DNA of 23,508 bases. Source: Fusobacterium sp. Its GTDB lineage: Bacteria; Fusobacteriota; Fusobacteriia; Fusobacteriales; Fusobacteriaceae. Below, one piece after another: positions 1 to 9,240 of the stretch (within the stretch, counting starts at the first letter, position 1; every line of letters begins with the position of its first letter). Under the pieces are notes generated by a model, which saw only the letters and a list, made by a program, of their open reading frames with translations, did no database searches and was not told the DNA's origin. Both the position numbers and the translations under genes were made by a program. The stretch lies in contig JAHHSZ010000016.1 in the NCBI GenBank assembly GCA_020024915.1, forward strand, positions 1 through 23,508. The letters are read 5' to 3'.

Positions 1-2258
1 CTATAGTTTTGAAGTTGTGTTGGATCACTTACATATAGTTCTAATATATCATCTTTTTCATTTTTGATAATTGACATCGCTGAAAATACTTTTATATTTT
101 CAAACTCCTGCACACCATCTTTCCAAAAATTCATAGCTAATACTCCACTATTTCTATCTTTTACTATATGAGCTTCCTCATCCAATTTAACTATTTCAAA
201 TCTTGAAACATCATAGTTATCTACGGCTTCTTTAGAGAACATTGGAAGTATTAAATAAGCATAACTATCTTTTCTTGGATCCTTTCCATGATCCATATAA
301 GTAACAAAATATCTCTTACTTATCTCCTCAGTTAAAGTTCCACCTATATTTTTCCAAGAACCTTTATTCTCTTTAATATCTACTTTTATTTTTGGTCCTT
401 TAATCACTCTGTACCCTATATTCTCTTCAGGATAGTTACCGTTAAAATTTATTGAAAGATTTTTAGAGTTTTCTATAACTTTTCCCTCTGTTAACTCCTC
501 ACCATTAACAAATATTTTTCCATTATTTAAAATTCTATTATCTATAGTAGTATGTATCTCTCCATCATTACTTCTGATATTTGAAGCTAGTGCTAAAGTT
601 ACACCATCTATCATAAACCAAGATTTTTTCATTCTAGTTTGCTTGTTCCAAGAGATCATATCCATTCCTATAAAAGCTGAATCCTTACCTTCAACTCCTC
701 CTACAAAAGCTTTTGGACTTACTAAAGCTTTAACTCTTCTCTCCCCTGCTTTATCTCCCATTTTATTGATACTGTTTGTTACTCCTGGTAAGTGATACAT
801 ATCCACTGTTGGCCAAAACTCTGTATATATACTAGAATCTTTCCCATAAATGTATGTCACTCCATCTCCAGTATACCAACCTTTAATATTTTCTCCATTC
901 ATAGTCTCATAATTTGCAACTCTATTTGAATGCATAGATACTACTACTTTTCCATCTTTATCATTTATATAGACAGCTCTATCCATAGCTCCAAATACCT
1001 TTGCTCCTTGTACGTCCAGAGCCTCTATCTCTCTATTTTCTATTATCTCTTTTAAAATATTTTTTATAAGAGGATTTTTTTCTTTCTCCACTAATGAGTA
1101 CTGATTATTATCTAAAACAACTTTCTTTATTAACTCTCTCAATTTATCTTGATAATTTTTTGAGGCCCCTTCAGAAAGAAGTGCAACAGAACTAATTAAA
1201 ATTCTAGCTCTCTCTATATCACTTGAATTATCTCTTGAAATAGATCTTCCATTTACAGAGTCATTTATCCCTCCATTTATCAGAAGATAGCTATAACCAT
1301 TCAGTATTGACTCATAAATATTATCCAATCTAGGATCTTCCATCTTAAACTCTGTTCCATTGATTAAATATAGCATCAATCCTAATCCATCAAACAGTAC
1401 AGCTGCATAAGTTCCATTATATGCCACATTGTCATGTTGGATAAAAGATCCATCTCTATAGAATCCATCTCCTATAGTTACTAGCTCCCCTACCTCTGCT
1501 GCAGCATTTAACCCTTCTAAAACCTCCTCTTTATCCTCCATTAAAACTCCTCTCATAAAAGAGATTATAGAAGTATCTATTCTATTCCCACCTGTTGATA
1601 CTCTTTTGTTTGGAGCTGATGAATATGTAGCAGAAGGACTTGCTCCTGACCACTTTGCATCTGGTTGAAAATATTCTGAGGCTTTTAAATATTTAAGCCT
1701 ATTCTCTTTAGAGATATCTTCATACATCAATGTAATTATCTCATTTAATTTTTTAGGGATTCCCAATTCCCATTGCCACCAATTTCCTAATTCTGGCAAG
1801 TTTTCATGATAAGCATTGATATATAACCAATCTAAAGCTTCAACTATCTCATTTTTTATCTTCTCACTCTTATAGTACTTAGTTTCTGGCGTTACATAAG
1901 CTATTGCTAGCTTAGTTAAGTTATTATATTGGATTAATACATCTACTCCACTTGTCATATTTTCAGCACTTTTAAAGATTGATTTTCTATCTTTAGATAG
2001 ATTTATTTGACTATACACTGCATCAGCTGACTTCTCATTTAATCTTGCAACTTCAGAAAAATCAAAATCTAATTCTTTACCATTTTGAGGTAATCCAACT
2101 AAAAATTTTGTCCATTTATCCCTTATTTTTCTATAATCTTTTATTTCGTTTTTCTCTTGTTCTTGATAATTTACTTCTTCTACTTTTTGAATATCTTTAG
2201 AAAAAGAAGTATTACTCAATATTAAAACAGTACATAATAAAATTAATTTTTTATTCAC
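1..2258 (-). CDS. Polysaccharide lyase family 8 (hyaluronate/chondroitin AC lyase type), exported, 3' end cut by window edge
   Basis: The reading frame is open from a GTG at 2258 to the window edge, giving about 752 residues with the last part missing. A GAGGAGGG ribosome binding site lies 7 bases before the GTG and no ATG is available. The N-terminus (two lysines, a hydrophobic stretch, then NTSFS) is a Sec signal peptide without a lipobox, so the enzyme is periplasmic or secreted. PL8 landmarks are clear: NWWQWE at about residues 159-164 (aromatic substrate patch), TGGNRID with Asn225, FIQHDNVAYNGTY with His275 and Tyr284, and NGRSISR with Arg338. The Asn-His-Tyr-Arg spacing (50, 9 and 54 residues) equals that of streptococcal hyaluronate lyase. 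The family cleaves beta-1,4 hexosaminide-uronate bonds by elimination, giving unsaturated oligosaccharides. Sequence alone does not separate hyaluronate from chondroitin specificity. It starts 19 bases after the outer-membrane protein gene and is probably co-transcribed with it. Confidence 0.93.
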   Translation of the reverse strand, partial: MNKKLILLCTVLILSNTSFSKDIQKVEEVNYQEQEKNEIKDYRKIRDKWTKFLVGLPQNGKELDFDFSEVARLNEKSADAVYSQINLSKDRKSIFKSAENMTSGVDVLIQYNNLTKLAIAYVTPETKYYKSEKIKNEIVEALDWLYINAYHENLPELGNWWQWELGIPKKLNEIITLMYEDISKENRLKYLKASEYFQPDAKWSGASPSATYSSAPNKRVSTGGNRIDTSIISFMRGVLMEDKEEVLEGLNAAAEVGELVTIGDGFYRDGSFIQHDNVAYNGTYAAVLFDGLGLMLYLINGTEFKMEDPRLDNIYESILNGYSYLLINGGINDSVNGRSISRDNSSDIERARILISSVALLSEGASKNYQDKLRELIKKVVLDNNQYSLVEKEKNPLIKNILKEIIENREIEALDVQGAKVFGAMDRAVYINDKDGKVVVSMHSNRVANYETMNGENIKGWYTGDGVTYIYGKDSSIYTEFWPTVDMYHLPGVTNSINKMGDKAGERRVKALVSPKAFVGGVEGKDSAFIGMDMISWNKQTRMKKSWFMIDGVTLALASNIRSNDGEIHTTIDNRILNNGKIFVNGEELTEGKVIENSKNLSINFNGNYPEENIGYRVIKGPKIKVDIKENKGSWKNIGGTLTEEISKRYFVTYMDHGKDPRKDSYAYLILPMFSKEAVDNYDVSRFEIVKLDEEAHIVKDRNSGVLAMNFWKDGVQEFENIKVFSAMSIIKNEKDDILELYVSDPTQLQNY

Positions 2259-2277
2259 TCTTATTCCCTCCTCACTA

Positions 2278-5200
2278 TTAGAAATTATAGCTAAATCCTA
2301 ATTTTGGTCTAAATGAATATGATTTTGTAATTCTTCCATAATCCTTACTTGCGTGATCTTTATTTTTTGTTTTTATATCTAGGAATGTTATTCCACCAAA
2401 CACATTAAATCCTGAAACTACAACATGATTATAGTCTACAGAGTATCTTGTTTCATAGCTTTCAGCACCTTTTTTATTATTATCCAAGCTATTATACCAA
2501 GCTCCATTTCCTAATGGAAGTCTCAATGAAAGTGTTACATTATCCCCATTTCCAAAATAATAAGTTGCTGAAGGTCTCAATTGATTTAATTGATATCTTC
2601 TTGAATCTCTTGCCTCTGAAATATCTTTTGCTACGCTATCCCAAACAAGTTTTCTATTACTGTGATCCATCCATCTATCTTCTCTATAGTATCCTAATCT
2701 AAGATTCCAACTTGGCATAAATCCTGAATAAGTTAAGTAGTATTCTCCCTCTACTACAAAGTCCATCTGCCCTTCTCTGATTCCTTCATAGTTATATTTA
2801 AATATACTTGTAGGCTTAGCCTCAAATTTGAATCCATTTCCTAAATTATAAGTAAAGTTAGGAGTAAGTCTTAATTGGTGCACTCCCTCTTTTAATCTTT
2901 GAGGTTTTTCATAAGTAGATAACGCTGGTTTCTCAGCAGTTTCATTTCTATATCCTATATTCAATCCATATTGGCCTTTAGAATATAGTTCTCTCCATCT
3001 AGCTTCACCATGTATTCTTGTTGAAGTAAATCTATTCTCATTTTCTTTAGTTTCCTTCAAGAAATCATTAGCCATATAGTATCCTTCAAAATAGTAAGAC
3101 CACTTCGATTGCTTATCTATCAAATTCAATATAAATTTAGGTGTTACCTTTGTAGATGTAGCATAATCTCCACCTGTTAAATAATTTTCTGTTGAATGAT
3201 AATAAGCTCTATCTGAGTCATCTTCAGTCTCAAACATAAAACTAAATGTTCCTCTCCATCTATCAGAAATCACTCTTGTATTTTCAATTCCCTGTAATAC
3301 AGGCCCTATTATTAAGTTATCGGCTAAACTATCCATTTTATATGACATTCCTAAACTTATTAAATCCATATCATATTTATCTGATCTAGCTATTGTATAT
3401 TTTCCATTAACTGCTAAAGATTCTGTCAAACCTACTTGACCAAATACACTTGCTGATATCACATTCTCTCTATCAACTGTTCCTACTTTATATTGTTCTG
3501 GTACTCCTTGCATATTTAATCTTTTTCCATCTTTTATATTTCCTATTTCTGTTTCCCAAGAAAAATCTATCCCAAGTAAATATTTTCTATCTAAGATATA
3601 TCCAGAGTTTTGAAGTGTCATTCCTACGTTTGGAGTTATTGAATAATAAGAAAACTCATTTGCACTAGCATTTTTTACCATTAGAGTTGTATTTTTATCC
3701 CCTATCTTTAACTCCTCTTTTTCATTTATATTCCCTTGCATAATTCTATTAATATCAATACCTGTATAGAATAATACTCTATTTTTTTGATCATCTTTTA
3801 AAGTATATATAACATTTGTTCCTATTCCCATTGCATAAGTTGGATAATTTGATTTTAATTCCTCACTATAGTTTCCAATATTTATCTTTCTATTAACTTT
3901 ATTATGTCCATAGACAAATGAGAAATTTGAGTTTAGTGATATATTGTTGTTAAAATCATAATTATAATATCCACCTAAATATGTATTAGTAGCTCTAATA
4001 TTTCCACTAATTCCATTATCAAAATCTGCATCTCCTCTACTTCCACCATATACAAATCCCAATCTTGAATTTGGATAAACTTGTTTTTCTGTTATACCTA
4101 ATATTCCTCTTTCATCATATGAAGCTGACATTAATCCATTCATTTTATGATTCCTATCTAAATACACTACATCTTGTATCCATGAGTTATTTGCTCTATT
4201 CGATATATATTCTCCATTTAATGCCCTATTTTTCATTGTGTTAACAAGAGTTCTTGAATTAATAGCAGAAATATCTACTGTATATCCATGTATTCCACCT
4301 GACATTTGAGCCATAGCTTGTGTAAACTCTCCTGAAGTTTTTAAAGTATCTAGCTCCCCTACAACTTTATTAAAAAAATTCCCTGACATACTACTTCTAT
4401 TCTTATCAAAAACTGTTGCAAAATCTTTTAATTCACCTTTTGTTATTACATTTTGATAATTCTCTTTTTTAGCTACTAAATTACCATTCTTATCTAATTG
4501 ATAATTCCATACTGCTGTCTTATCTAACTCTGCATTACTTAAATTAATTTCTTTTCCTTCTAATCCTAAAGCTTCATTTACATTAAATTCATTTCTTCCA
4601 TCACTAGAATTAAAAACTAAATTTGTTTTTCCTGTAAAAGTAAGTTTGTCAGCATCAATAATTGGATTTTCTGTTGCACTTGGATTAGTTAAAGAATCTT
4701 TAAAATTTATAACTAATTTACTATTTTCCAAAGTTAAATTTCCAGAACTATCCTGTACTTTATTTAGTTTTTCAAGCGTATCTAATTTATTTTTACTCTC
4801 CTCTAAATACTTTTTAGTTCCTTTATTATATTCTAAAGCTATTGTTGAATCTGTTATTGTTGTATCTCCACTTTTTACTACTATAGCCTCATATTTATCA
4901 ACATTTAAATTACTTTGTTTTCCACTAATTGCTAGTATATCTATCCCTGTACTTCCAACAATCTTTCCAACTATTTTACTTCCTTCTTTTAGATATACAG
5001 TGTTATTAGTTCCAGTAACTGATTCTATTGCATTTCCAGTAGTTTTTATCTTCCCACTATTGATAAAATAACCATTATCTAATTTTACTCCTGTTCCTAC
5101 TCCTGAAATATTTCCATTATTTGTTGCTTTTCCTTTAGTCAGTATTCCTAAAGCTCCATTTTTTAAATTTATGTCACCATTATTTATTGCTTCTCCTTTT

Positions 5201-5952
5201 TTAGGAGTATTAATAAATATACCTTTTGAATTTACACCTTCAATATCCATTTTTCCATTATTAATAAATTTTGAGTCTCCAGAATAAAATACACCTATTC
5301 CATCATTAGTTACTTGAATTATTCCATTATTTACTGCTTTTCCTTTAGATAATTGTAATCCTTTTGAATCTTTTCCAGATACTAAAATACTTCCTTTTTC
5401 TTCATTTGAGAAGCTTCCTTTTTCTCCATTTACATATATTCCTATACCTTTATTGGAAACTTCTACTCTCCCTTTATTTACTCCTTCACCAATACTTATA
5501 TTTATTCCTTTAGAATTAGCATCTCTTGAAACTATTTTCCCTTTTTCATTATTTGCAAATTTACTACCTTCACCATTTACTAATACACCATTAGCTCCAT
5601 TTTTTACTATTATGTCCTTATTATTTTCAATTAAACCATTTTTACTAGTTTGCATTCCATTATTTTTATTAACTTCTATTACACCATTATTTATAAAATG
5701 ATTTTTACCTTTTTTATTTGAAGGCGAATATAAATTTATTCCCATTCCATTATTTACAGTTATTTTTCCAGTATTTATAACCTTAGTAATATCATTATCA
5801 TTATTTCCAGCATTTAATTGATAACCACTCCCTGATATCACTACTATATCTTTTGAAACACTAGATTCACCCACATTAAATGTTTCCCCATATCCTTCTG
5901 TACCCATTAATAAAATTACAGCAGATAAAAACAATAATTTCTTTTTTGCCAT
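2278..5952 (-). CDS. Autotransporter with a beta-helix passenger and an apparent second, OmpG-like porin barrel
   Basis: The product has 1224 residues. Residues 1-23 are a signal peptide. Residues about 50-340 are a glycine/asparagine-rich passenger of degenerate repeats built on N(N/K)G-x-I, as in right-handed beta-helices. Residues about 350-500 are further beta-rich passenger, and 500-580 look like a linker helix region. Residues about 585-873 resemble an autotransporter beta-domain, closing at LISLGMSYKM. The chain does not stop there: about 885-1224 begins with SDRWRGTFSFMFETE and carries alternating amphipathic strands to a terminal SYNF, as in OmpG-type oligosaccharide porins. A terminal aromatic residue is the usual outer-membrane assembly signal. 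The start is supported by AAGGAGGG just before the ATG. The PL8 lyase gene follows after 19 bases, suggesting a role in binding or admitting glycosaminoglycan fragments. The autotransporter call is firm; the porin identity and the two-barrel topology are inferred from strand patterns. Confidence 0.88.
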   Translation of the reverse strand: MAKKKLLFLSAVILLMGTEGYGETFNVGESSVSKDIVVISGSGYQLNAGNNDNDITKVINTGKITVNNGMGINLYSPSNKKGKNHFINNGVIEVNKNNGMQTSKNGLIENNKDIIVKNGANGVLVNGEGSKFANNEKGKIVSRDANSKGINISIGEGVNKGRVEVSNKGIGIYVNGEKGSFSNEEKGSILVSGKDSKGLQLSKGKAVNNGIIQVTNDGIGVFYSGDSKFINNGKMDIEGVNSKGIFINTPKKGEAINNGDINLKNGALGILTKGKATNNGNISGVGTGVKLDNGYFINSGKIKTTGNAIESVTGTNNTVYLKEGSKIVGKIVGSTGIDILAISGKQSNLNVDKYEAIVVKSGDTTITDSTIALEYNKGTKKYLEESKNKLDTLEKLNKVQDSSGNLTLENSKLVINFKDSLTNPSATENPIIDADKLTFTGKTNLVFNSSDGRNEFNVNEALGLEGKEINLSNAELDKTAVWNYQLDKNGNLVAKKENYQNVITKGELKDFATVFDKNRSSMSGNFFNKVVGELDTLKTSGEFTQAMAQMSGGIHGYTVDISAINSRTLVNTMKNRALNGEYISNRANNSWIQDVVYLDRNHKMNGLMSASYDERGILGITEKQVYPNSRLGFVYGGSRGDADFDNGISGNIRATNTYLGGYYNYDFNNNISLNSNFSFVYGHNKVNRKINIGNYSEELKSNYPTYAMGIGTNVIYTLKDDQKNRVLFYTGIDINRIMQGNINEKEELKIGDKNTTLMVKNASANEFSYYSITPNVGMTLQNSGYILDRKYLLGIDFSWETEIGNIKDGKRLNMQGVPEQYKVGTVDRENVISASVFGQVGLTESLAVNGKYTIARSDKYDMDLISLGMSYKMDSLADNLIIGPVLQGIENTRVISDRWRGTFSFMFETEDDSDRAYYHSTENYLTGGDYATSTKVTPKFILNLIDKQSKWSYYFEGYYMANDFLKETKENENRFTSTRIHGEARWRELYSKGQYGLNIGYRNETAEKPALSTYEKPQRLKEGVHQLRLTPNFTYNLGNGFKFEAKPTSIFKYNYEGIREGQMDFVVEGEYYLTYSGFMPSWNLRLGYYREDRWMDHSNRKLVWDSVAKDISEARDSRRYQLNQLRPSATYYFGNGDNVTLSLRLPLGNGAWYNSLDNNKKGAESYETRYSVDYNHVVVSGFNVFGGITFLDIKTKNKDHASKDYGRITKSYSFRPKLGFSYNF
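5044..5697 (-). repeat. Degenerate protein repeats of the autotransporter passenger (about 10 units)
   Basis: Residues 86-303 of the outer-membrane protein contain about ten units of roughly 20-25 residues. Each begins with a variant of NNG, NKG or NEKG, followed by a short beta strand (for example VIEV, KIVS, RVEV, SILV, IIQV, KMDI, DINL, NISG, KIKT) and usually a GI/GV-type turn. Units are diverged at both protein and DNA level, so this is not a recent tandem duplication. The pattern fits coils of a parallel beta-helix. Confidence 0.7.
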
Positions 5953-5990
5953 TGTCCCTCCTTATTTTTAACTAAATATTTTTCATTTAA

Positions 5991-6051
5991 GTAATAAAAA
6001 AGTATAGGCAGAACTTAGATTAATTTAATTAGTCCAAGTTCTGCCTATACT
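5991..6051 (-). terminator. Strong hairpin terminator after the PTS EIIA gene
   Basis: The perfect 16-base arms 6001-6016 and 6036-6051 (AGTATAGGCAGAACTT type) enclose a 19-base loop region. On the minus strand they are followed by TTTTTATTAC. The hairpin lies 29 bases after the EIIA stop and 39 bases before the outer-membrane protein start. It should end or attenuate the GH88-PTS operon. No convincing promoter was seen between it and the next gene, so partial read-through is possible. Confidence 0.88.
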
Positions 6052-6079
6052 ACATTTTTACATTAAATTTTTTTCTTAA

Positions 6080-6508
6080 TTAAATCCCATCATCAAAGTT
6101 GTCATCATCATTATTAGGCTTTTCAGGTTTAAATTCAGCAATCTCATCTTTAGCAGCTTCAATCATTTCAGCTATATCCTCATTTATATCATCTGAATCA
6201 GCAGTTAAAGCTGAATATACTAAAGTAAAGTTAACTCCAGCTAAAATTTTAACATTATCATTTCCAGCATATTTCATAGCTGCTCTATTGAATGGAGTTC
6301 CACCAAAAATATCTGTTAAAAATATGATTTTATCATAAGTTTTTAACTCTTCCATAGCTTCTTCATATTTTTTTTCTAAATCAGTAACAGACATCTCTGC
6401 TACATAATCTACAGTTCTTAGGTTTTCCATCTCTCCACATACTAATTTTATAGTACTTTTTAATCCACTTGCATAGTTTCCATGAGTTGCAACAATTACT
6501 CCATACAT
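6080..6508 (-). CDS. PTS mannose-family EIIA component
   Basis: This 142-residue cytosolic protein opens with MYGVIVATHGNYASGL. His9 is the residue phosphorylated by HPr in the ManX/AgaF EIIA fold, and IIFLTDIFGGTPFN (about residues 61-74) is the second family signature. It passes phosphate to EIIB for uptake of an amino sugar or uronate-containing disaccharide. It is separate from EIIB, as in glycosaminoglycan PTS systems, and lies 13 bases after the heparinase-like gene with AAGGAG before its ATG. The C-terminus is an unusual acidic tail, NNDDDNFDDGI, closely resembling the tail of EIIC in the same operon. It is the last gene before the hairpin at 5991-6051. Confidence 0.94.
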   Translation of the reverse strand: MYGVIVATHGNYASGLKSTIKLVCGEMENLRTVDYVAEMSVTDLEKKYEEAMEELKTYDKIIFLTDIFGGTPFNRAAMKYAGNDNVKILAGVNFTLVYSALTADSDDINEDIAEMIEAAKDEIAEFKPEKPNNDDDNFDDGI

Positions 6509-6521
6509 AAATTTACGCTCC

Positions 6522-8417
6522 TTATTTTATCCTAATTCTGTTACCATTCTCAAATACTACAACACTACCATAAAACATATGGTTGTTATTCCCTATTAAC
6601 AACTTGTCATGTTTCACTATTTCAGAACTGTTAACATATATCTCTTTTATCTTTCCACCCAAACTTAGTTTTATCCCTTTACAACTTTCAAATTCCTCAT
6701 CACGATTATTTTGATGAACTGGAATATTTTCAATCTCAATATCTTTTTCCAAACTGATTACAGTTGCTACAAAATTATTATTACTAATTTTTATTGCAGT
6801 ATGCTCTTTTAATTGATTATATCTTGGTGAGTGATAGTGAGTAAAAGTTGAGATATCTCCATCTGAATAGACAAATATATCATCTGTTTTTAAAGTTCCT
6901 TTCTCCAATGAAAACTGAACTTTATCATTCAAGTGAAAATATGCTTCTAATCTATCCTCTTTATCTACCTTTACATCATCAATAACCACTAGAGTTTTTA
7001 TATCTTTGAATAAGAATACATCTCTTCTAAAAACTCCCATATTTTCATTATTTTTTGCTAACCAAACCATCTCAACAAAAGATAATTCATCTCTATTTTT
7101 TACAGACATTCCTAAAGGTTCAATTAATCTTTCATACTCCCATGAATTTTTAATAACTGTTCCCTTTAGTTTTTCTAAGGTTGCTGTATTATGTGAGAAA
7201 TCACTATTTAATTCTATTCTCTCTCTACACTCAGTATATGAGTATCTTCCACCATCAATTAGTATAGGAGTTCCTCTGTAATTTAAAGTGATTGCACCTT
7301 GTGAACTCTGTCCATGTGAACTGCCATGTAACCCATTAAAACAAGTTAAATAGTAATCTTCATCTTTTACTACTGCTAATCCAGCCATATTATCATAGTA
7401 ACTATCTTCGTATTTCTCTTTTACAAGTTCATCTAACTTACTAAGATAATAGTCACCTAATAAAACCTTAGATTTTAAATTTTTCAAATAGTTAGAATCC
7501 TTATCATTTAACAGTTGCATTCCTCTATAGAAATCGTATACATATGAAAAATCAACATAATCACTATCATTTAAAGCTAGTAGATAATCTTTTTGATCAC
7601 ACATATAGTAAGCTGATTTTACAAATCTCTTTAAAATTTCTCTTAGATTGATTGGTAATTCTATAGATAAGGTTTCACTAATCTGTAAAATGTGAGCATA
7701 ATTTAATATAACCTCATGATGATACAGTGGACTCTGTTCCCATTGTATTCCATCTTCAGTAAATTGTAATTCAATTGTAGTTTCTAATTTGTCCCAGATG
7801 TCTCTATAGTTTTTTATACTCTCTTTTTCAAATAAAACACTTAAAATCAAACCACTTAAAGCAAGCACTCCCCAGTTGCTTAATAAAAGTTTATCTTTAA
7901 AATTAGACTTCAAGTATTCTCTATGAACTTCCATTGAAGTTAAAAGTTCTTTCCATTCTTGTTCATTAAAATTTTCTTTTCCAATATATACTAGACTACG
8001 TACCCAGAAGCCAAGTCTTAAACCTGTATCTAAGGTTCTCCAACATCTTTTATTTTCAGAGTTAGGTTCTCCCTCTTCTCTGATAAATGAAAAAACTAAA
8101 TCTTTCCACTTTAGCAAGTACTCTTGCTTATCTGTTAACAGATAAGCAAGAGCTAAATCTAAAGTAAATCCATTACGACTAAGCATAAAGCACCACTCCT
8201 CATCCCCATTAGGAGTGTCCTTCCATTTATAGTCATTTATTTTATATGGAATAAAAGAACTTTCCATATCCATTGAATCAGTAAATACTATCTCGTCATT
8301 TAATAAATATTCACATCTTCTCATAATTTCTGATATAAAGTCATTATCTTCTTTTCTTACTCTCTCAACAAAAGAGTTTCTAAAAAAGTAACTTTGATAA
8401 TCTTTTAATAGTTCCAT
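6522..8417 (-). CDS. Heparinase II/III-family lyase, cytosolic, probable oligohyaluronate/oligochondroitin lyase
   Basis: The protein has 631 residues and no signal peptide, so it acts in the cytoplasm. The N-terminal half is helical (alpha/alpha barrel) and carries SNWGVLA (Asn181-Trp182) and QWEQSPLYHHEV (Glu227, Tyr232, His233). The C-terminal half is a beta-sandwich with NGLHGSSHGQSSQG (His364/His368), RGTPILIDGGRYSY (about 381-394) and DFSHNTATLE (His409). These match the Asn/Tyr/His elements of heparinase II/III lyases (PL12, PL21 and relatives). In streptococcal hyaluronan clusters a homologue sits beside the same PTS and GH88 genes and is regarded as an oligosaccharide lyase. It starts one base after the EIID stop with only a weak AGGA about 13 bases upstream, so translation is probably coupled to EIID. 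The exact substrate cannot be read from the sequence. Confidence 0.88.
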   Translation of the reverse strand: MELLKDYQSYFFRNSFVERVRKEDNDFISEIMRRCEYLLNDEIVFTDSMDMESSFIPYKINDYKWKDTPNGDEEWCFMLSRNGFTLDLALAYLLTDKQEYLLKWKDLVFSFIREEGEPNSENKRCWRTLDTGLRLGFWVRSLVYIGKENFNEQEWKELLTSMEVHREYLKSNFKDKLLLSNWGVLALSGLILSVLFEKESIKNYRDIWDKLETTIELQFTEDGIQWEQSPLYHHEVILNYAHILQISETLSIELPINLREILKRFVKSAYYMCDQKDYLLALNDSDYVDFSYVYDFYRGMQLLNDKDSNYLKNLKSKVLLGDYYLSKLDELVKEKYEDSYYDNMAGLAVVKDEDYYLTCFNGLHGSSHGQSSQGAITLNYRGTPILIDGGRYSYTECRERIELNSDFSHNTATLEKLKGTVIKNSWEYERLIEPLGMSVKNRDELSFVEMVWLAKNNENMGVFRRDVFLFKDIKTLVVIDDVKVDKEDRLEAYFHLNDKVQFSLEKGTLKTDDIFVYSDGDISTFTHYHSPRYNQLKEHTAIKISNNNFVATVISLEKDIEIENIPVHQNNRDEEFESCKGIKLSLGGKIKEIYVNSSEIVKHDKLLIGNNNHMFYGSVVVFENGNRIRIK

Positions 8418-8418
8418 A

Positions 8419-9240
8419 TTATTTTAAAATTCCTAAAGCTGATAAAGTGATCCCTAAAGTAAATAATAGAATTAGTAATCTATAAGTATTCCATTTTTTC
8501 TTTTTAAGTAGGTATAATACTAATCCTGTTATTGCTATTGGTAGTAAGCTTGGTAATATTTGATCTAAGACTTCTTGAAAACTTACTATTTTTTGAGTAG
8601 TTTGACCATTTATTGTCATTTCTGTAACATATTGTACTGCTAATTTTGCCTTAACAAATTTTGCTGCTAGTGCTGATATAACTGTTACTCCAACTATATT
8701 AGCTGCTTCTGATACTTCTCCTATTTTATCACTTAAACTTTTTATTGCTTTCGTTCCTAATTTATACCCTAAAAATCCTAAAAATAGTTTTATCATAAGT
8801 GTTACAGATATCATTGTAAATAGGTACCCTAATGGAGCAAAACCAAGTCCACTAAGAGCAAGACCAGCAAATATTGTAGAAAATAATGGTGCTAATCCAA
8901 ATTGAGATATTGAATCTCCAATTCCTGATAATGGTCCCATTAGAGCCATTTTTATACTTCTAACATTTGCTGCTGACTGACCATCTTGATACATAGCAAG
9001 TTGTAAACTTGTTATGAAAGGTATTGTTTGTGGATTTGTGTTATAAAATTCAAGGTTAGCTATTGCCACTTCTTTTAATTTTTCTTGATCATTCCTATAT
9101 ATTTTTTTCAGTCCAGGTAGTATAATATTCAAATATCCTATACCTTGATACTCAGTATAGTTAAAAGCACTTTGTAAAAGGTACGCTCTTATTGTAGCTA
9201 TTATATAATCTTTTTTAGTCAACATATTTTTAGATTCCAT
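8419..9240 (-). CDS. PTS mannose-family EIID component
   Basis: This is a membrane subunit of the mannose-type PTS permease. The chosen ATG at 9240 gives 273 residues, starting MESKNMLTKKDY. An in-frame TTG at 9261 is less likely because the GAGGAGG ribosome binding site lies inside that extension, 9 bases before the 9240 ATG. Family landmarks are LLQSAFNYTEYQGIGY near the N-terminus, the cytosolic helical region, KMALMGPLSGIGDSI, and C-terminal hydrophobic segments ending in ALGILK. It overlaps the EIIC gene by 11 bases. With EIIC it forms the channel that imports the sugar while EIIB phosphorylates it. Confidence 0.95.
   Translation of the reverse strand: MESKNMLTKKDYIIATIRAYLLQSAFNYTEYQGIGYLNIILPGLKKIYRNDQEKLKEVAIANLEFYNTNPQTIPFITSLQLAMYQDGQSAANVRSIKMALMGPLSGIGDSISQFGLAPLFSTIFAGLALSGLGFAPLGYLFTMISVTLMIKLFLGFLGYKLGTKAIKSLSDKIGEVSEAANIVGVTVISALAAKFVKAKLAVQYVTEMTINGQTTQKIVSFQEVLDQILPSLLPIAITGLVLYLLKKKKWNTYRLLILLFTLGITLSALGILK

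Noticed and set aside
4646..5071. Plus-strand open frame of 141 codons opposite the autotransporter gene
   Set aside because: Its product is a low-complexity run of Leu, Ser, Phe and Ile, as expected from the antisense of an Asn/Lys/Gly-rich passenger. No ribosome binding site or family was seen, and the minus-strand gene is certain.
5044..5697. CRISPR array or DNA tandem repeat
   Set aside because: The periodicity is in the protein only; the DNA units are diverged and have no constant repeat with variable spacers.
5953..6000. Promoter for the outer-membrane protein gene just after the terminator
   Set aside because: Only weak AT-rich hexamers (for example TTACTT and TATTTA) with poor spacing were seen, which is not distinguishable from background in this genome.
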